64,000 nt of DNA from Tannerellaceae bacterium (GTDB lineage Bacteria; Bacteroidota; Bacteroidia; Bacteroidales; Tannerellaceae): assembly GCA_031257015.1 (NCBI GenBank), contig JAIRPK010000017.1:1-64000 (forward strand), given 5' to 3'. Below, piece by piece: positions 60,255-64,000 of this stretch. Made by a program: the position numbers and the translations under genes. Every line of letters begins with the position of its first letter. Positions within the stretch are counted from its first letter, which is position 1. Below the pieces are notes generated by a model, which did no database searches, was not told where the DNA came from, and saw only the letters and a program-made list of their open reading frames with translations.

Positions 60255-60845
60255 TTATAACATTCTTAGGGCACTTTTGATCACCTGCTCAACCGGCAAG
60301 GCGGGAGAACCTTTTAGAATGGAGATGACAACTTTCTGCGAGGCGGCTTTCTGAAAGCCCAGCATGACAAGAGCTGCTACGGCCTCTTCAACTACGTGCG
60401 CATTGCCCATGGCACTGGCTCCGAGCGTCGATACTGCCGTATCGGATGTCTTTACCTTGTTTTTTAGATCGACGATGATACGCTGTGCAGTCTTTTGGCC
60501 TATACCCTTGACGGAGGTCAGAGCCGATTCGTTATTACCAGCTATGATTTGCTCTACTTCGGAAGGGGGATAAGCAGATAGAATCATTCGTGCCGCGTTG
60601 GGGCCTACGCCAGATACGGATGTAAGTAAAAGGAATATTTCGCGCTCATTCTTCGTCGCGAATCCATATAAAAGGTGGGCGTCTTCACGTATGATTTCGT
60701 GGACATAAACCTTGGCGGACTTGTTAACTACATATGCACTATAACTATGAAGCGAGAGGTTCAATTCATAACCGATTCCGGAACATTCAATTACCATTCT
60801 TGCCGGAGACAACTCAGATATTTCTCCTTTTATATATTCTATCAT
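60255..60845 (-). CDS. ruvA: Holliday junction branch migration protein RuvA
   Basis: RuvA binds four-way junctions and loads the RuvB helicase. The 196-residue protein has an N-terminal OB domain ([20 protein letters not shown]), two helix-hairpin-helix motifs ([17 protein letters not shown], about residue 76, and [20 protein letters not shown], about residue 108) and a C-terminal domain III ([12 protein letters not shown]...) that contacts RuvB. ruvB and ruvC are not in the window. It is the first gene of the ruvA-sprA unit. Confidence 0.96.
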   Translation of the reverse strand: MIEYIKGEISELSPARMVIECSGIGYELNLSLHSYSAYVVNKSAKVYVHEIIREDAHLLYGFATKNEREIFLLLTSVSGVGPNAARMILSAYPPSEVEQIIAGNNESALTSVKGIGQKTAQRIIVDLKNKVKTSDTAVSTLGASAMGNAHVVEEAVAALVMLGFQKAASQKVVISILKGSPALPVEQVIKSALRML

Positions 60846-61071
60846 CGTTTCTTCTGTTTAACGCTGTTAATAACGCGAATCTGCCCTCCTTTATTATTGA
60901 TGATAGCGAAAAAAGGGCGCCAATCTCACAATCCAAGTCTTGCTACACCAAAATCGTATCGCGTTCTCCCTCATTCAGACGTTTTCCTGAACGGCTGAAT
61001 ACGACAGATATAAAGTTCTTACAAACAACGAAAATAAGCCGAAATCATCGCCGATTTGTCACGAGATAACT

Positions 61072-61079
61072 TATCTTTG
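61072..61079 (+). promoter_or_regulatory. -7 box of fba
   Basis: TATCTTTG, a perfect consensus. TTTG at 61055-61058 is only 13 nt upstream, closer than usual, so the -33 element is unsure. The ATG lies 38 nt further on. Confidence 0.5.
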
Positions 61080-61116
61080 TCCTGATTTTAATTATAAACA
61101 ATTAATATATTAGACA

Positions 61117-62130
61117 ATGGAAAAGGACAATTCAAAGGTAAGTTTCAAAACTTTAGGGCTGGTAAACACTAAGGCTATGTTTGCTAATGCCATGTCAGGT
61201 AAATACGCCATCCCCGCATTCAACTTCAATAATATGGAACAACTGCAAGCCATTATCCAGGCCGCAGTAGAAACAAAATCGCCCGTCATACTCCAAGTAT
61301 CAAGTGGAGCACGGAAATATGCAAATTCAACATTACTTCGCTACATGGCAGAAGGAGCAGTTGCTTACGCTAAAGAACTGGGATGTCCCAACCCGCAAAT
61401 CGTACTGCATCTTGATCATGGCGATACGTTTGAACTATGCAAGAGCTGCGTGGATTCCGGGTTTTCTTCAGTAATGATCGACGGCTCACACCTTAAATAC
61501 GACGAAAACGTAGCTCTTACAAAGCAGGTCGTCGAGTATGCACACAAATTCGATGTCTGCGTTGAAGGCGAACTTGGCGTGCTCGCTGGTGTGGAAGACG
61601 AAGTAAGCGCTGAACATCACACTTACACCGAACCGGATGACGTGATTGACTTCGTCACCAAAACCGGATGCGATTCCTTGGCTATCTCGATAGGCACATC
61701 GCATGGAGCTAACAAATTCACGCCTAAACAATGTACTCTCGATAAAGATGGCAACCTGGTGCCCCCACCGCTGAGATTCGACATTCTCAAAGAAATCGAA
61801 AGTCGTATTCCAGGATTTCCCATCGTTCTGCACGGAGCTTCATCCGTACCGCAGGAATACGTCAAAATAATTAATAGCAACGGAGGAGCGCTCAAAGATG
61901 CCATCGGCATACCTGAAGAACAGCTTAGACAAGCTGCTGCATCGGCCGTCTGCAAAATCAATATCGACTCCGATAGTCGCCTGGCCATGACTGCTGCTAT
62001 CCGCGAAGTTTTCGCTCTCAAGCCTGCTGAATTTGACCCGCGTAAATACCTGGGACCGGCTCGCGAGCTGGCAAAGCAATTATACAAGCACAAAATTGAA
62101 AATGTGTTGGGGTCAGCAGACAAACTGTAA
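61117..62130 (+). CDS. fba: Class II fructose-bisphosphate aldolase
   Basis: This zinc enzyme interconverts fructose-1,6-bisphosphate with DHAP and glyceraldehyde-3-phosphate. The 337-residue protein has IVLHLDHGDTFELC with catalytic Asp and zinc His (about residues 105-118), the second His/Glu set in VEGELGVLAGVEDE, the zinc ligands in AISIGTSHGANKF and LHGASSVPQEY, and a DHAP-binding KINIDSDSRLAMT. The length is typical of the class II subgroup that is common in Bacteroidales. It is a single gene with its own promoter and terminator. Confidence 0.97.
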   Translation: MEKDNSKVSFKTLGLVNTKAMFANAMSGKYAIPAFNFNNMEQLQAIIQAAVETKSPVILQVSSGARKYANSTLLRYMAEGAVAYAKELGCPNPQIVLHLDHGDTFELCKSCVDSGFSSVMIDGSHLKYDENVALTKQVVEYAHKFDVCVEGELGVLAGVEDEVSAEHHTYTEPDDVIDFVTKTGCDSLAISIGTSHGANKFTPKQCTLDKDGNLVPPPLRFDILKEIESRIPGFPIVLHGASSVPQEYVKIINSNGGALKDAIGIPEEQLRQAAASAVCKINIDSDSRLAMTAAIREVFALKPAEFDPRKYLGPARELAKQLYKHKIENVLGSADKL

Positions 62131-62160
62131 GCTTTTATTGTAAGCAATGAATGAATGAAT

Positions 62161-62190
62161 AGCTGCAATGCAATGTTGCAGCTATTTTTT
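62161..62190 (+). terminator. Rho-independent terminator after fba
   Basis: AGCTGCAA (62161-62168) pairs with TTGCAGCT (62176-62183), with a 7-nt loop, followed by A and seven T. Confidence 0.85.
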
Positions 62191-62245
62191 TGCTCTTGTT
62201 CCTGATCTCTTACGTGAAAATATTGCAGCATCCTCATGAAAATGT

Positions 62246-62617
62246 CACTACTTCAGTAACGAACGTCGCATCGAGCTGTTCACCGAAGGCTTCCGATGGT
62301 TCGACCTTCGCCGCTGGCGCCTGTTCACCGATCCGATCAACGGCTACAAGCTCAACGGCACGATGAGGCATACGCTCAAAGCACGACCGAAAGTGGAAAT
62401 CACGCCGGAGGTACTCGCGACAATTGACTCAGCAAACGACCCTGATTCATACTTTGCCGTATTCAACAACGAAATTCACGCAATCGACGCAAGCCCGTTC
62501 TCGGTCGGCGAGCGACAGTATTTCTATCGAATCAGCTTTGAATCGCATCTCCGTAAAAATCCCAAACTCACGCAAACCCTCAACTGGGAAGACGGAACTT
62601 TCAATCCATACGAATAA
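62246..62617 (+). pseudogene. C-terminal remnant of a SusD/RagB-family lipoprotein
   Basis: In the frame ending at TAA 62615-62617 the sequence reads YFSNERRIELFTEGFRWFDL then RRW, the SusD motif (NERR.EL..EG.R..DLRRW). Near the end comes NPKLTQTLNWEDGTFNPYE, like the SusD C-terminal NP.L.QN.GW. Only about 123 residues remain of a protein usually 450-600 long; an in-frame stop lies at 62237, upstream of the motif. No start codon is near, so this is a fragment. No SusC partner is present. Confidence 0.78.
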
Positions 62618-62704
62618 AAGAATACGGTTACATTACCGTATATCTTAAAAAGATTCAAACGGCAGCGACAGGGGCAAGGCTTATCTTGCCCCTGTTTTGC
62701 GACC

Positions 62705-63200
62705 GGAGGTTTTGCAACCATGCAAAACCTTCAACTTCTTCCGGACGGAGCTTTCGTAACCATGCAAAAGCCTCAGCCTCTTCCGGACGGAGCTTTCGTA
62801 ACTATGCAAAACCTTCAACTTCTTTCGGACGGAGCTTTCGTAACTATGCAAAACCTTCAACTTCTTCAGGACGGAGCTTTCGTAACTATGCAAAACCTTC
62901 AACTTCTTTCGGATGGAGCTTTCGTAACTATGCAAAACCTTCAACTTCTTCAGGATGGAGCTTTCGTAACTATGCAAAACCTTCAACTTCTTTCGGATGG
63001 AGCTTTCGTAACTATGCAAAACCTTCAACTTCTTTCGGATGGAGCTTTCGTAACTATGCAAAACCGTCAACTTCTTTCGGACGGAGCTTTTGCAACTATG
63101 CAAAACCTTCAGCTTCTTTCGGACGGAGCTTTTGCAACTATGCAAAACCTTCAACTTCTTCCGGACGGAGCTTTTGCAACTATGCGAAAGGCTCCGCCGG
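62705..63200 (+). repeat. Tandem array 5: eleven full copies of a 42-bp unit
   Basis: ATGCAAAA (or a near variant) recurs at 62720, 62762, 62804, 62846 and every 42 bp to 63182, over 462 bp. Units read on the plus strand as QNLQLLSDGAFVTM-type 14-residue periods. Frames on both strands stay open. The sequence is unrelated to the other arrays. It lies between the SusD remnant and trpS. The remaining 215 bp to the trpS promoter show nothing recognisable. Confidence 0.95.
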
Positions 63201-63414
63201 AAAAGGTTGGAGGAAAGTGCGTCATATAAATAATTGCGGGAATGTTTTAAGGCATAATCGAAAAGACACATCTTTTAGCGCCAGGCTGTTGGCAACTGTT
63301 CGTTTATCATGCAGCCGGCCAAGTGCGCCGGGGGTGTGCGTCAATGTCAGGACTTTTCATCGCTCCCGAATATAACCGGCTGACAATATTATAAACAGCT
63401 TCTCCCAAAAAAAC

Positions 63415-63422
63415 TATCTTTG
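63415..63422 (+). promoter_or_regulatory. -7 box of trpS
   Basis: TATCTTTG, perfect consensus, 30 nt upstream of the trpS ATG. No TTTG at the -33 distance. Confidence 0.5.
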
Positions 63423-63451
63423 CGGCTAAAATAAGAATAGATTAACGAATT

Positions 63452-64000
63452 ATGGAAATAGTATTAAGCGGCATTCGGCCAACCGGCAATTTGCACTTGG
63501 GGAATTATTTCGGTGCAGTTCAAAGTTTTGTGCAGTTACAGCATGATTATAAATGTTTTTTCTTCATTGCCGACTGGCATTCGTTGACGACGCACCCAAA
63601 GCCGGAAAACATCCGCCGGAGCGTAAAAACCATCCTCGCGGAATATCTTGCATGTGGAATTGATCCTGAAAAGGCTACCATATATGTGCAAAGCGACGTG
63701 CCCGAAGTTCTGGAACTCTATCTCTACATCAACATGAACGCATATCTGGGCGAACTCCAGAGAGTAACATCCTTCAAGGACAAGGCTCGTCAACAACCGG
63801 ACAACATTAATGCCGGGCTTTTGACATATCCAAGTCTCATGGCTGCTGACATATTAATCCATAAAGCCAACTACGTTCCGGTCGGCAAAGACCAGGAGCA
63901 AAACATGGAAATGGCCCGCCGTTTCGCCCGACGCTTTAATATGATGTATGGAACGGAATATTTCATTGAGCCGGCCTCATTCCATCTTTCGGAAAAGGCT
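63452..64000 (+). CDS. trpS: Tryptophanyl-tRNA synthetase (3' end beyond window)
   Basis: TrpRS charges tRNA-Trp (the tRNA at 2527 is its likely substrate). The visible 183 residues start MEIVLSGIRPTGNLHLGNYF, containing the class I HIGH-type motif as HLGN. They also have FFFIADWHSLTTHP, the LLTYPSLMAADIL segment and VPVGKDQEQNMEMARRF, all typical of TrpRS. The KMSKS region lies outside the window. The start is set by the ATG 30 bp after the -7 box and by alignment of the first motif. Confidence 0.95.
   Translation, partial: MEIVLSGIRPTGNLHLGNYFGAVQSFVQLQHDYKCFFFIADWHSLTTHPKPENIRRSVKTILAEYLACGIDPEKATIYVQSDVPEVLELYLYINMNAYLGELQRVTSFKDKARQQPDNINAGLLTYPSLMAADILIHKANYVPVGKDQEQNMEMARRFARRFNMMYGTEYFIEPASFHLSEKA

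Noticed and set aside
14777-63200. CRISPR array interpretation of the tandem repeats
   Set aside because: Units are contiguous, without unique spacers of constant length, and no cas gene is present.

Overview
The window reads as a chromosomal segment of a Bacteroidota bacterium, most likely order Bacteroidales. The evidence: Shine-Dalgarno sites are generally absent, and several genes are preceded by the Bacteroidota -7 box TAnnTTTG (1126, 28096, 35141, 40958, 61072, 63415; on the minus strand at 21983-21990). Type IX secretion genes are present (porX, porE-like, ruvA-sprA), the gene orders acpP-fabF-rnc and tuf-trnW-secE-nusG-rplKAJL-rpoBC are typical of the phylum, and there is a TonB-dependent receptor and a SusD remnant. 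A GH29 fucosidase, a GH13 protein, a fucosyltransferase-like protein and glucosamine-6-phosphate deaminase suggest a glycan-rich, probably host-associated habitat (inference).

Layout. 1-1130: tail of an unrecognised gene, then about 1 kb without a recognisable gene. 1180-13862: tRNA-Thr, tuf, tRNA-Trp, secE, nusG, four ribosomal protein genes, rpoB, rpoC and a strong terminator. 14.1-15.4 kb: IS982-family transposase remnant and a 42-bp tandem array. 15.4-18.0: pheS, nth and a membrane-anchored unknown. 18.0-22.0 (minus): lgt-fprA-nagB-oxidoreductase operon. 22.2-22.5: decayed 42-bp repeats. 22.7-27.5 (minus): TonB-dependent receptor plus parallel beta-helix lipoprotein. 27.6-28.0: second array, then a gene interrupted by one stop. 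29.0-33.7: purN, acpP-fabF-rnc, GH29 fucosidase. 33.9-34.8: a 252-bp-offset duplication and a third array between inverted arms. 35.2-38.3: porX-tsaE and an AraC regulator. 38.4-44.4: porE-like gene, 21-bp array, patatin-GH13 fusion, glycosyltransferase. 44.4-52.1 (minus): J-like, GrpE-like, Hsp70-like and kinase-AAA+ genes. 52.8-60.8 (minus): ruvA-sprA. 61.1-64.0: fba, SusD remnant, fifth array, start of trpS.

Two things stand out. First, five intergenic tandem arrays of different sequence all have a period of exactly 42 bp (one of 21 bp, its half). There is a decayed sixth, and one pair of direct repeats is offset by 252 bp (6 x 42). In the three arrays where I checked every unit start I found no length change, and long frames stay open through all five. 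Second, the minus-strand group 44435-52106 looks like a membrane-tethered, alternative Hsp70 machine: a J-like protein without HPD and with two C-terminal membrane segments, a membrane-anchored GrpE-like protein, an Hsp70 with a duplicated beta-rich insert, and a protein kinase-like/AAA+ fusion whose catalytic Asp is replaced.

All calls rest on reading the sequence and on recalled family motifs. No database search was run.
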